Below are positions 9,155 to 17,691 of a DNA stretch of 64,000 nucleotides, in pieces. How positions within the stretch are numbered: the stretch's first letter is position 1; each line of letters begins with the position of its first letter. Origin of the DNA: an uncultured Clostridia bacterium (lineage in GTDB: Bacteria > Bacillota > Clostridia > Oscillospirales > Acutalibacteraceae); the NCBI GenBank assembly GCA_946555465.1, contig CAMNST010000009.1:27211-91210 (forward strand), in the 5' to 3' direction. The notes under the pieces are model-generated. The model was not told where the DNA came from, did no database searches, and saw only the letters and a list, made by a program, of their open reading frames with translations. Position numbers and translations under genes: made by a program.

Positions 9155-10054
9155 ATGCTTGATAAGAATAAAGTAAAACTTGCCATTGCGCCAATCGGTT
9201 GGACAAATGATGATATGCCCGACCTCGGTGCTGAAAATACATTTGAACAATGCATCAGCGAAATGGCTCTTGCAGGTTTCAAGGGTTCTGAAATCGGAAA
9301 TAAATATCCTGCAGATGCTGATGTTTTAAAGCCGTATCTTGATATCAGAGGACTTCAGATATGCAATGCATGGTTCTCATCTTATTTAACTTCAAAGCCT
9401 TATGAAGAAACGATTGAGGCTTTCAAAGCACATTGTGACAAACTTTATAAACTCGGTGCAAAAGTGATTGGTGCTTCTGAACAGGGCAATTCAATTCAGG
9501 GTGATCTGAGCAAATCAATCCTTGATGAAAAACCGTATTACACCGATGAGCAGTGGAAAATTGTTGCAAAAGGTTTCAATGAAATGGGTGCTTATGCTAA
9601 GAGCAAAGGTATGTTCTTTACAGTCCATCATCATATGGGTACAGGCGTTCAGACAGTTGAAGAAATTGATAAACTTATGGAACTTACAGACCCCGATTTA
9701 GTTTATCTTCTCTTTGATTCAGGTCATCTTACCTTTGCAGGTATTAACCCTGTTCCTGTTCTCAAAAAATATGCTGACAGAGTTAAGCACGTTCATCTTA
9801 AAGATGTTCGCCTTGATGTTTATAACAATCAGGTTGTTCCCGAACATATGTCATTCCTTGATGCTGTAAGAGCAGGTGTGTTCACGGTTCCGGGTGACGG
9901 TGATGTTGATTTTAAGCCGATTTTTGATATCCTTGAAGAAAGCGGATATGAAGGTTGGGTAGTTGTTGAGGCCGAGCAGGATCCTGCAAAGGCTAATCCT
10001 TTTGAATATGCAGTAAAGGCAAGAAAATATATTGCAGAAAACACAGGACTTTAA
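9155..10054 (+). CDS. iolE: myo-inosose-2 dehydratase
   Basis: A 299-residue xylose-isomerase-like TIM barrel that dehydrates 2-keto-myo-inositol to trihydroxycyclohexane-1,2-dione. The metal-site features VHHHMGTG (near residue 160), DSGHL and HVHLKDVR are visible, followed by a late PGDGDVDF segment typical of IolE. GAAAGGTAG precedes the ATG. It closes the visible iol operon and is followed at once by a terminator. Genes for the later steps (iolB, iolC, iolJ, iolA) and an inositol transporter are absent from the window, so they must lie elsewhere or the pathway is partial. Confidence 0.92.
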   Translation: MLDKNKVKLAIAPIGWTNDDMPDLGAENTFEQCISEMALAGFKGSEIGNKYPADADVLKPYLDIRGLQICNAWFSSYLTSKPYEETIEAFKAHCDKLYKLGAKVIGASEQGNSIQGDLSKSILDEKPYYTDEQWKIVAKGFNEMGAYAKSKGMFFTVHHHMGTGVQTVEEIDKLMELTDPDLVYLLFDSGHLTFAGINPVPVLKKYADRVKHVHLKDVRLDVYNNQVVPEHMSFLDAVRAGVFTVPGDGDVDFKPIFDILEESGYEGWVVVEAEQDPAKANPFEYAVKARKYIAENTGL

Positions 10055-10068
10055 TCTCTATAATAGCA

Positions 10069-10099
10069 AAAGACTGACTCAAAACGAGTCAGTCTTTTA
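10069..10099 (+). terminator. terminator of iolGDE
   Basis: Perfect 12-bp stem AAAGACTGACTC / GAGTCAGTCTTT with a 5-nt loop and a T-rich tail, 15 bp after the iolE stop. Confidence 0.9.
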
Positions 10100-10126
10100 T
10101 TATTGTTAGGTAAAAAATCAGAAAAT

Positions 10127-10214
10127 AAAAAACCGCAGACAGAGAAGTTTGATGTAGGTATGAATAGCGTCTGCGGTTTTTTATTAACTTAAGGAGAGTT
10201 AGTCTTTTCTAACC
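10127..10214 (-). ncRNA. candidate small RNA, ending at a strong terminator
   Basis: A leftward promoter at 10216-10249 would start an RNA near 10214. That RNA would meet the rho-independent hairpin AAAAACCGCAGAC / GTCTGCGGTTTTT (10128-10181, 28-nt loop) after about 88 nt. The transcript would have a 5' hairpin GTTAG/CTAAC, an unpaired CUCUCCUUAAG that is complementary to Shine-Dalgarno sequences, and a pyrimidine-rich terminator loop. No ORF with a ribosome site fits inside. This layout resembles trans-acting sRNAs such as Bacillus FsrA, but transcription is not shown. The hairpin could also end rightward transcripts. Confidence 0.45.
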
Positions 10215-10249
10215 ACTTATAGGTTAGCGTAAACTAACTTAATTGTCAA
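10198..10249 (-). promoter_or_regulatory. leftward promoter with two GTTAG-N6-CTAAC boxes
   Basis: Consensus -35 TTGACA (10249-10244, leftward) is followed after 17 bp by TAACCT (10226-10221). Two palindromes of the form GTTAG-N6-CTAAC lie at 10223-10238 (over the spacer and -10) and 10198-10213 (over the start site), 25 bp apart centre to centre. The placement suggests repression. TTAG/CTAA half-sites recall metal repressors of the DtxR/IdeR/MntR group, but the 6-bp gap differs from the classical DtxR box, so the regulator is unknown. Confidence 0.5.
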
Positions 10250-10269
10250 TACTTTTTTATATTTTTGCA

Positions 10270-10306
10270 AAAAAAAGGAAGTGATTAAAACCACTTCCCT
10301 TTTTTG
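10270..10306 (-). terminator. terminator of the gtrA/GT2 group (bidirectional)
   Basis: Stem GGAAGTG / CACTTCC flanked by A and T runs on both sides, 5 bp beyond the stop codon of the GtrA gene. Confidence 0.8.
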
Positions 10307-10310
10307 TTTA

Positions 10311-10763
10311 TTAATCTTTTTTCTTTTTGAAAATTACAAATTTGCTGAAGAAATAATTAAGAATAACAACAATCACTGCAAGAATAACCTTCGCTATAAT
10401 CTGACCCGTAATTTCAAATGAAAGAAGGTTGAATGAAAATCTGTCAAATTTAAGTACGGTTACAAATAACCAAAGTCCGCCTTCTTCAAGTGCAAAACTG
10501 AACACTCTTGCAAGGAAAAATTCAGGTATCTCTTTAACAAGAACTTTAACTTTCCAACTTTTTGATTCAAAAACAAACAATTTGTTTGTAACATATGCAA
10601 ATATCACGGAAAGAATCCATGCTATTGCATTGTTGAGCAGATAAAGTTTTTCGCCGCAGATTTTGGTGAATACCCAGAATGCCGCAAAATTTACAAGTGT
10701 TGTCAGAACGCCGAAAATAACATAGGTTATTACTTCTTTATATTTTTCAAATAGTTTTTTCAT
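10311..10763 (-). CDS. GtrA-family membrane protein
   Basis: A 150-residue protein with four hydrophobic segments and the GtrA-family start FEKYKEVITYVIFGVLTTLVN. The W-x-x-x-V-x-F-A-Y-V-x-N-K-x-x-V-F signature is read here as ILSVIFAYVTNKLFVF. GtrA proteins are thought to flip undecaprenyl-phosphate-linked sugars made by a partner GT2 enzyme. The start at 10763 is preferred because GGGTGA lies 5 bp upstream; the longest ORF (169 aa) would begin inside the coding region of the upstream GT2 gene. It overlaps the GT2 stop by 17 bp, implying translational coupling. Confidence 0.85.
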   Translation of the reverse strand: MKKLFEKYKEVITYVIFGVLTTLVNFAAFWVFTKICGEKLYLLNNAIAWILSVIFAYVTNKLFVFESKSWKVKVLVKEIPEFFLARVFSFALEEGGLWLFVTVLKFDRFSFNLLSFEITGQIIAKVILAVIVVILNYFFSKFVIFKKKKD

Positions 10764-11697
10764 CATCGTCACCCAAATGCTTTCTGAGAATATAGACAGG
10801 TCTGTTTTTTGACTGAACATAAACTTTGGAAAGATATTCTCCCATCACTCCGAGTGAAAACAACTGAAGTCCGCCCAGAAGAAGAATAAGCACAATAATT
10901 GTTGCATAACCCGGAATGTCAATTCCGAAAGCAAGTTTCTGAATAACAACTATGATAAGATAGATGATTGAAACGAGAGAGAAGAAGAAACCAATAATGG
11001 TTGATATTTTAAGCGGGAAGGTTGAGAAAGAGATAACACCCTCAAGTGCATATTTAAAGAGTTTTCTGAATCCCCATTTGGATTCGCCGCTCTCGCGCTC
11101 TGCAACTTCATAAGGAATATATTCCGTGTTGAATCCTACCCAACTGAATATACCCTTTGAAAAACGGTGATATTCGGTCATCTGCAGAATTGCATCAACC
11201 ATGCTTCTTTTCATAAGTCTGAAATCGCTGGCACCGTTTACAAAGTCAACCTCTGCCATTTTGTTTATAAGTTTGTAAAAACATGATTTGATAGCAGAAA
11301 TAGCCTTGCCTTCCTTACGCTTTTCCTGATAAGCGGTTACACAGTCAAGTTCTTCATTGCTGTTCATAACATCAAGCATTTCAAGCACAACTTCGGGACG
11401 CTGCTGCAAATCGGCATCAATAAGGCAGACCATATCTCCCTTTGCTTTTGAAAGACCTGCATAAATTGCAGATTCTTTGCCAAAGTTACGGCTGAAAGAA
11501 AGTACCTGAATATTATGCATTCTGTTTTCATCATAAATGCTTTTCAGATTTTTGTAGGTGCTGTCACTGCTTCCGTCGTCAACAAAAACAAATTCATAGT
11601 CGCTTACTTTACCGAAAAAGGCTTTGTTAACTTCGTCAAAAAATTTTTTTACGTTGTTTTCCTCGTTATAACAAGGAACAATAAGTGATAATTTCAT
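10747..11697 (-). CDS. GT2 glycosyltransferase, polyprenyl-phosphate type
   Basis: A 316-residue family 2 glycosyltransferase of the DPM1/GtrB/YkcC type. The GT-A fold begins LSLIVPCYNEENNV, with VDDGSSDST and the metal-binding D-A-D in CLIDADLQQRP near residue 95. Two C-terminal transmembrane helices lie at about 230-255 and 265-290. Such enzymes transfer glucose or another sugar from a nucleotide sugar to undecaprenyl phosphate on the cytoplasmic face. The adjacent GtrA would flip the product, and the multi-spanning proteins upstream could be the acceptors' transferases. The sugar itself cannot be read from sequence. Confidence 0.9.
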   Translation of the reverse strand: MKLSLIVPCYNEENNVKKFFDEVNKAFFGKVSDYEFVFVDDGSSDSTYKNLKSIYDENRMHNIQVLSFSRNFGKESAIYAGLSKAKGDMVCLIDADLQQRPEVVLEMLDVMNSNEELDCVTAYQEKRKEGKAISAIKSCFYKLINKMAEVDFVNGASDFRLMKRSMVDAILQMTEYHRFSKGIFSWVGFNTEYIPYEVAERESGESKWGFRKLFKYALEGVISFSTFPLKISTIIGFFFSLVSIIYLIIVVIQKLAFGIDIPGYATIIVLILLLGGLQLFSLGVMGEYLSKVYVQSKNRPVYILRKHLGDDDEKTI

Positions 11698-11713
11698 TTT
11701 GAACCTCTATTCA

Positions 11714-13243
11714 TCAATATTTATAATCGGAATATTTAACAAATTCAAATTGAACCTGTTCATCTATACCGTGAAATTTTTTGTATCGCGTTGCCCATGG
11801 TTCTTCGTCAGGATTACCGTACCATACATAAGAATCATAAGGAAGAGTACAAAGCGTTACTTCATTGTTCTCCTGCGACTGCTCAACGGCGGTTTCGTTT
11901 CTTGCCGTGTCATATCTGTGAATCGGAACATATATATTTAAATAATAAATTCCGGAAGCAAAAATTACTGCTGCAAAAGTAAGTGACAAAAACTTTTGCA
12001 GATTATTATTGTTTGCACATTCAAGAAGATTTTCAAGAATGAATGCTGCCATCATAATCATAAGCATAAAAGGCGGGAAAAAGTTTCTCGGACCAATCGG
12101 GTTAACCACCAGCAGCGGGGCAACAATTATCGGAATGCTTATTATGAGGAATAATGCCTTATCTCTGATGCCCTCGCCATCAAGGCAGACAAGCATTACA
12201 GCAGACAGAGAAATATAATAAAGTCCTGCGGCAACAGTGAAGAATAAAACCGTAACAACCGTGCCGTATTCAGATTCAAGAAGCAGTTTCCAGTGAGAAA
12301 AGTTTGCCTTGAACAGAATCAGAATAAGTGAAAACACATGAACTGCCGAACAGAAAATAACAAGATTCCTGTATTTTTCTTTTTTTATTTTATTCAGTTT
12401 TAATCCTGCCAAAGCAAGGGTCAAAACAGTTAAGATTATAAGCAGAACAAAATTGTTTATAAAAAGTTGCGTGTATATTTTTTCAAGATGAGAGCCGATT
12501 GTTTCAATAAGATTTCCGCTGCCGAGGGCAGATGATCTGTAACCGTCTCCCTCTTTATTTGAAGCAATAATTCCGTATGATGAATTTGTAAACATCATAA
12601 CAGCACCTGCCACAGTTCCGACGAAGTACGAAATATGAGGCAGAAATGCTTTTTTGAATTTTATGCCGCAGTATAGAATAACAAGAATTGCGGCGGCAAT
12701 GGAATAAAGCGTAAGATTTTCCATAAACATTGCGCCGGCAAATCCCAAGATAAAGGTTAAAACAAAAATCGGCTTTGCATAAACAGGCTTGTCCTTATTG
12801 AAAATATTTTTAACCAGAAGAATGTAGCCAATCATCATCAATATCGGCGGAACATAGTTTGTATAGCCCGATGTCCACACAACTGCCTGAACAAATATTT
12901 CTTTCGGCATGGTAAAGAACATTGCAATGCTGAAAATGAAAACGGAAATTCTACTTGAAGCCGAATATTTGTATGCAAACAAGCAGGTCAGATAATATGA
13001 AACCGCCATAAATGCAATTTTCAGAACGGGAACTCTTGTGAGTGCAATTACCAGAAGATTTCCGGCGTATCTGCCGTTATATCCGTCAAACCAGTTGTTT
13101 AAACGCTCAATGCCGAGTTGGCTTCCCCACGCCCAGTCATCACCCGAATAGGGAAACAGATAGGCCAAAACGGCAAACAGTATAATTGCAGCCGTGCTTA
13201 TAAGGGCAAAGGTTATATTTTTCTTTTTCTTGCTTATTGTCAT
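11714..13243 (-). CDS. multi-spanning membrane protein, DUF6056-like (copy 2)
   Basis: A 509-residue protein with about 10-12 hydrophobic helices and a short C-terminal soluble tail. Near the N-terminus it carries the block YSGDDWAWGSQLG, then NGRYAGNLL. An acidic pair in the first loop of a multi-spanning protein is typical of GT-C glycosyltransferases, which use lipid-linked sugars. I read it as a DUF6056-type protein, but from memory rather than a search. It is a paralogue of the next gene upstream. The GT2/GtrA pair directly downstream suggests that the four genes build or transfer a cell-surface glycan. Confidence 0.65.
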   Translation of the reverse strand: MTISKKKKNITFALISTAAIILFAVLAYLFPYSGDDWAWGSQLGIERLNNWFDGYNGRYAGNLLVIALTRVPVLKIAFMAVSYYLTCLFAYKYSASSRISVFIFSIAMFFTMPKEIFVQAVVWTSGYTNYVPPILMMIGYILLVKNIFNKDKPVYAKPIFVLTFILGFAGAMFMENLTLYSIAAAILVILYCGIKFKKAFLPHISYFVGTVAGAVMMFTNSSYGIIASNKEGDGYRSSALGSGNLIETIGSHLEKIYTQLFINNFVLLIILTVLTLALAGLKLNKIKKEKYRNLVIFCSAVHVFSLILILFKANFSHWKLLLESEYGTVVTVLFFTVAAGLYYISLSAVMLVCLDGEGIRDKALFLIISIPIIVAPLLVVNPIGPRNFFPPFMLMIMMAAFILENLLECANNNNLQKFLSLTFAAVIFASGIYYLNIYVPIHRYDTARNETAVEQSQENNEVTLCTLPYDSYVWYGNPDEEPWATRYKKFHGIDEQVQFEFVKYSDYKY

Positions 13244-13309
13244 CCGATAACTCCCTTTCGGTAAATTATATATTAATTTACATATTTAGTCAACAAAGGC
13301 AAATAAACG

Positions 13310-14815
13310 TTATTTTGTTTTATAGTATTCCTCGTAATCAATGAAATTTACTTTAACTTCAGTGTCAACACCGAGATATTTTTTATATCTGTAATTCCAC
13401 ATTTCAAGCCGTGCATCACCATAAACATATTCGTCATAAGGAAGATTTGGCAGAGTAATCTGATCGCTTGTTTTTGATTCTTCAATTAAAGTTTCGTTTC
13501 TTTCTCTGTCGCAAATGTAATTTGGAATGTAAATGCTGAAATAGAAAGCGGAGACTGCTATTGTAAACACTGCAAATACTGCACAGAGACTCTTTAAAAC
13601 AGCGGTCTTTCTGCGACTAATTATCTGTTCAAACAGCATTACCCCAAGAACCATAAACAGGAAGTAAGGAGGGAAGAAACATCTTGCCCTTACAGGGTTG
13701 ACAGCGGCAAGCGGAGCCGTAACAATGGGTATGCTGATAAGGATAAGCGCCAGTTTTTCTTTTAAATTTTTTTCGGCACATATCAGTATGATTGCTGCAA
13801 GGGATAAATAATATACTCCTGCAACGGCAGTGAAAAACAGAACAATAAGAAATCTTGGTTTTTCCGTGGTGGGTTCTGCATTTATGCTTATGACTTTTTT
13901 TACAATAAGAACTGCAAGAGAAACAACATTAGCAATCATGCAGAGAGAAGAAAACATTTTTGTTTTTTTCTTCATATTTTTTGATGCTGTTATAAACAAA
14001 ATAACCGCAAGAACAGATATAACTGCAAGCAAGGCAACGTTGTCAATAAATAAATCTTCATATATAATCTGAAAATTATTTTTGATTGTATCAAACAGAC
14101 TGCCGTTGCTCAGCCCTGTCGAACGGTAATCATCTTCGCTTGATGCGATTGCACTGTATGCCGAGTTTGTAAACATAAGAACGGCGCCTGCAGCAGAACC
14201 TGCAAAATATGCTATGTGCGTAATATAAGCCCTTTTGAATTTTATCGCTGTAAAAATGATTATAATTACTGCAATCACGACAGAAAAGATTGTTACGTTT
14301 TCCATAAACAATGCTCCTGCAAAACCGAGCAGAAAAGTGATTACAGGTGTTATTTTTAGGTAGTAAGGCTTTTTTTGGTCAAATATATTCTGAATAAGGC
14401 AGAAATAAGTGACTGTCATCAGAATGGGCGGAAAATAGTTTGAATAGCCCGATGCCCATGATACGGTTTGAATAAAGGTATCTTTAGGCATAATGAAAAA
14501 TGTAACCAGTGCAAAAAGAAAAACGCAGAGTTTTTTAGATTTTGCATAGTTATAACATAAAAAGCATGCCCAGTAAAATGACAGCGCCATTAGTATTATT
14601 CTGATAATATTGCTTCTTGTTAAAAGAATGATAAGCAGGTTTCCTGCATATCTTCCGTTATATGCCTCAAACCATGTGCTGAGTCTTTCAAGGCCGAGCG
14701 GTCCGCCCCATGCCCAATCATCAAGAGAATAGGGAAAGAAAAAGGCGAGAGCGGCAAACCCGATAATGGTTATGACACTTGTAATTATAAATCCGGTGTT
14801 TTTCTTTTTTTCCAT
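13310..14815 (-). CDS. multi-spanning membrane protein, DUF6056-like (copy 1)
   Basis: A 501-residue paralogue of the following gene. Both share the order FPYS-x-DDWAWG, LERL-x-x-WF, YNGRYAGNLL, a conserved ASGYSNYFPPI/TSGYTNYVPPI stretch, a GALFMEN helix, and the same C-terminal tail with an RNET(A/L)-x-E segment. Divergence between the copies is moderate throughout, so the duplication is not recent. About 10-12 transmembrane helices are visible. A GT-C-like transferase acting on polyprenyl-phosphate sugar is a reasonable inference given the GT2 and GtrA genes downstream. It lies between nadC and copy 2, with a 66-bp gap before the second copy. Confidence 0.65.
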   Translation of the reverse strand: MEKKKNTGFIITSVITIIGFAALAFFFPYSLDDWAWGGPLGLERLSTWFEAYNGRYAGNLLIILLTRSNIIRIILMALSFYWACFLCYNYAKSKKLCVFLFALVTFFIMPKDTFIQTVSWASGYSNYFPPILMTVTYFCLIQNIFDQKKPYYLKITPVITFLLGFAGALFMENVTIFSVVIAVIIIIFTAIKFKRAYITHIAYFAGSAAGAVLMFTNSAYSAIASSEDDYRSTGLSNGSLFDTIKNNFQIIYEDLFIDNVALLAVISVLAVILFITASKNMKKKTKMFSSLCMIANVVSLAVLIVKKVISINAEPTTEKPRFLIVLFFTAVAGVYYLSLAAIILICAEKNLKEKLALILISIPIVTAPLAAVNPVRARCFFPPYFLFMVLGVMLFEQIISRRKTAVLKSLCAVFAVFTIAVSAFYFSIYIPNYICDRERNETLIEESKTSDQITLPNLPYDEYVYGDARLEMWNYRYKKYLGVDTEVKVNFIDYEEYYKTK

Positions 14816-14829
14816 ATTGTCCTCCGAGA

Positions 14830-15669
14830 TTATTCAACAGGTGTAAGATTTTTCAGACTTATATCCATAATCGGTGCTGAATGGGTCAATGCACCGCAGG
14901 ATACGAAATTAACACCTATTTCGGCAATTTCCTTCAGTCTTTCTTTGGTAACATTGCCTGAACATTCGGTCTGAGCCTTGTCACCAATCATTTCAACTGC
15001 TTTTCGCATGGTTTCATTATCCATATTGTCAAGCATAATTATATCTGCTTTTGCATCAAGTGCTTCCTGAACCTGTTCAAGAGTTTCTGTTTCGATTTCA
15101 ATTTTGCGAACGAAAGGTGCATAAGCCCTTGCCATTTCGATTGCTTTTGTAATTGAGCCTGCAGCGCCGATGTGGTTGTCTTTTAAAAGAACGCCGTCTG
15201 AAAGGTTGTATCTGTGATTGGTTGCACCGCCAACGGTTACTGCATATTTTTCAAAAGGACGCATATTGGGTGTGGTTTTTCTTGTATCGAGAAGCGTTGT
15301 GCCTGTTCCTTTAAGTCTGTCGGCATATTCTTTTGTAATTGTTGCAATGCCGCTCATTCTCTGAAGGTAGTTGAGCCCTGTTCTTTCGCCGCTGAGTATT
15401 GCTTTGATATCTCCGTAAATAATTCCGAGAAGATCTCCTTTTTTTACTTCATCGCCGTCTTTGAAATTTGCTTCAAATCTGCTGGTATCATCAAGAAGTT
15501 CAAAAGTTCTTCTGAAAATGTCAAGACCGCATATAATACCGTCCTGCTTGCAGATGAGTTCTGCTTTGCCCTGTTTATCTTCAGGCATTACAGCGTTTGT
15601 GGAAACGTCTTCAGATGTGATATCTTCTTTTAAAGTGTTGAGAATATATTCGTCAACATTAATTTTCAT
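14830..15669 (-). CDS. nadC: nicotinate-nucleotide diphosphorylase (carboxylating)
   Basis: A 279-residue quinolinate phosphoribosyltransferase, which converts quinolinate and PRPP to nicotinate mononucleotide in de novo NAD synthesis. Family blocks are present: AELICKQDGIICGL, SGERTGLNYLQRMSGIAT, the TRKTTPNMRPFEKYAVTVGGATNHR phosphate site, and EIETETLEQVQEAL. The start at 15669 gives the usual family length. The longer ORF (35 extra residues) would overlap nadB deeply. The ATG lies inside the last codons of nadB (11-bp overlap), with the SD inside nadB, so the two are translationally coupled. Confidence 0.93.
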   Translation of the reverse strand: MKINVDEYILNTLKEDITSEDVSTNAVMPEDKQGKAELICKQDGIICGLDIFRRTFELLDDTSRFEANFKDGDEVKKGDLLGIIYGDIKAILSGERTGLNYLQRMSGIATITKEYADRLKGTGTTLLDTRKTTPNMRPFEKYAVTVGGATNHRYNLSDGVLLKDNHIGAAGSITKAIEMARAYAPFVRKIEIETETLEQVQEALDAKADIIMLDNMDNETMRKAVEMIGDKAQTECSGNVTKERLKEIAEIGVNFVSCGALTHSAPIMDISLKNLTPVE

Positions 15670-16984
15670 TGTTACACCATTTATCATAGAATTCTTTATC
15701 CTTTCCTCTGATTTCATCCATAATAAGTTTTTTGAATTCCTTTTGTCTTTCGTCTTCACCGGGGTATGAGTCAAGATTTATTTCCGGCAAATCAACAGGT
15801 TTTTCGCTTTCGTCACCGGCAATAAGAATTGCCGCTCTTTTAGCAAAAACCAGGCTTTCAAGAAGTGAATTTGAAGCAAGTCTGTTTTTGCCGTGAACAC
15901 CGTTGCACGCTGTTTCGCCAACTGCATAAAGGTGTTTCATTGAAGTCTGACCATTGATATCTGTTTTTACGCCGCCCATCATATAATGCTGAGCCGGAGT
16001 AACGGGAACTTTGTCTTTGGTAATGTCATAACCCTCGTCCATACATGCTTCAAAAATATTGGGGAATCTTTCCGATGCCTCTTTGCTGTCCATTGTGGGA
16101 AGCGTGATATAAACATGGTCAGTGCCGAATTTTGCCATTTCGTCAACAATAGCGTTTGTAACCACGTCTCTTGGCTGAAGTTCATCTGTAAATCTTTCGC
16201 CTTTTTCATTAAGCAGAATGGCGCCTTCACCGCGCACACTTTCGCTTATTAAAAATCTTCTGCCCTTCTTTTTGCTGTAAAGGGTGGTTGGATGAATCTG
16301 AATATAACTCATATCCTTAAGTTCTATGCCGTGCTTGAGAGAAAGGGCAAATGAGTCACCCGTGATGTGCGGAAAATTTGTTGAGTTCAGGAATAATCCG
16401 CCGATACCGCCTGTTGCAAGAATAATATCTTTTGCAATAATTGCGCCCATCTCGCCGTATTCATCTTCACATACAATTCCGTAGCAGGTATTGTCTTTTT
16501 CAATCAGGTCAATCATTGTTGTCTGGGCAACAAGGGTGATGTTTTCTCTTTTCTTTGCTATTCGCAGAAGCGTGGCAGTTATTTCTTTGCCTGTTTCATC
16601 TTTGTGGTGAAGAATTCGGTTTCGTCTGTGGGCACCTTCACGCGTATAGTCAAATTCTCCGTCATCGTCTGTATCAAAATCAACACCAAGTTCAACAAGT
16701 GTCTGTATTACATCGGTTGATGATTCAATCATAACACGCACCGATTCGGGATTGTTTTCATAATGACCTGCTTTCATGGTATCTTCAAAATAGCAGTTAA
16801 AATCGTTAATATCCTTTAAAACGCAGACTCCTCCCTGTGCAAGGTAAGAGTCACATTCTTTAAGATTTTCTTTTGTGATAATAAGAATATCTTTATTTTT
16901 CGGCAGGCAAAGGGCGGCAAAAAGCCCGGCAACACCGCTGCCGACGATTACAATGTCTGTTTTTATAAAATCTTTCATTTCCAT
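15659..16984 (-). CDS. nadB: L-aspartate oxidase
   Basis: A 441-residue FAD flavoprotein that oxidises L-aspartate to iminoaspartate, the first step of NAD synthesis. It has the dinucleotide-binding motif GSGVAGLFAALCL at the N-terminus, YLAQGGVCV, the substrate-domain HHKDETGKEI, EGAILLNEKGERFTDEL, RDVVTNAIVDEM and a late GENACNGVHG-like GETACNGVHGKNRLASNSL. The C-terminal helical domain of the E. coli enzyme is trimmed, as in many anaerobes. GGAGATTT precedes the ATG. The partner nadA (quinolinate synthase) is not adjacent, although it is often in this operon. Confidence 0.93.
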   Translation of the reverse strand: MEMKDFIKTDIVIVGSGVAGLFAALCLPKNKDILIITKENLKECDSYLAQGGVCVLKDINDFNCYFEDTMKAGHYENNPESVRVMIESSTDVIQTLVELGVDFDTDDDGEFDYTREGAHRRNRILHHKDETGKEITATLLRIAKKRENITLVAQTTMIDLIEKDNTCYGIVCEDEYGEMGAIIAKDIILATGGIGGLFLNSTNFPHITGDSFALSLKHGIELKDMSYIQIHPTTLYSKKKGRRFLISESVRGEGAILLNEKGERFTDELQPRDVVTNAIVDEMAKFGTDHVYITLPTMDSKEASERFPNIFEACMDEGYDITKDKVPVTPAQHYMMGGVKTDINGQTSMKHLYAVGETACNGVHGKNRLASNSLLESLVFAKRAAILIAGDESEKPVDLPEINLDSYPGEDERQKEFKKLIMDEIRGKDKEFYDKWCNNEN

Positions 16985-17115
16985 AGGCGTTAATTTAGGA
17001 AATCTCCTTTAAGTTATACTTATTCTAATATATAATTTTTTTATTATATTGTCAAGTATTACCAAGGTTGATAAACGCCGGATGTTATGGTAAAATTTAA
17101 AAAGGATGTGATTAT

Positions 17116-17682
17116 ATGAATGTTTTTGATTTTGACAATACGATTTATGACGGCGAAACTTTAGTGGATTTTATAGCCTATTACATAAAGACAGATCCTA
17201 AGATATGGAAATATGTTCCCAAACTTCTTTGGATTTATTTTAAAGACACCTGTCATCTTTTTACGGTTGAAGAGGCGATAAAGGCATATGCATCCTTTCT
17301 TGAGGGATATTATGTTCATATTGATACGATTGAAGAAGATGTAAAGAAATTCTGGGATGAAAATGAAAAAAAGATAAAACCGTGGTATAACGAAGTAAGA
17401 CGCGACGATGATATTATTGTTTCCGGTTCAACAGATTTTCTTCTTGATGAAATCATGCACCGTATGGGTATAAAAAACTATGTAGGCTCATCCATAGATA
17501 AAAAAACAGGCAAGTTTAAAAGACTTTGTTTTTTGGAAAATAAAGTTAAAATATTCAATGAACTTTATCCTGATGCCCATATTGATAATTTTTATACGGA
17601 TTCAATGAACGACAGGGCAATGATGGATATTGCCGATCATGTATATTTTGTTACAGGTGATAAAATTGAACAAATAAAATAG
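17116..17682 (+). CDS. HAD-IB family phosphatase
   Basis: A 188-residue haloacid-dehalogenase hydrolase of the SerB/PSPase-like IB subclass. Motif I is FDFDNTIYDG (nucleophile and acid Asp at residues 5 and 7), motif II VSGSTDFLL, and motif IV FYTDSMNDRAMMD. The helical cap between motifs I and II is short and aromatic. It is a paralogue of the HAD gene at 34529. Substrate unknown; small phosphomonoesters are the family norm. The next gene, a metallophosphoesterase, starts 9 bp downstream and is very likely co-transcribed. Confidence 0.85.
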   Translation: MNVFDFDNTIYDGETLVDFIAYYIKTDPKIWKYVPKLLWIYFKDTCHLFTVEEAIKAYASFLEGYYVHIDTIEEDVKKFWDENEKKIKPWYNEVRRDDDIIVSGSTDFLLDEIMHRMGIKNYVGSSIDKKTGKFKRLCFLENKVKIFNELYPDAHIDNFYTDSMNDRAMMDIADHVYFVTGDKIEQIK

Positions 17683-17691
17683 GTGAATAAT

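Noticed and set aside
10127..10182. Second terminator for iolGDE only
   Set aside because: Possible, but iolE already has a perfect terminator 30 bp earlier, and a leftward consensus promoter faces this hairpin; treated as the end of a candidate sRNA instead.
15670..15774. 35-residue N-terminal extension of nadC
   Set aside because: Lies entirely inside nadB coding sequence in another frame; the start at 15669 gives the standard QPRTase length.
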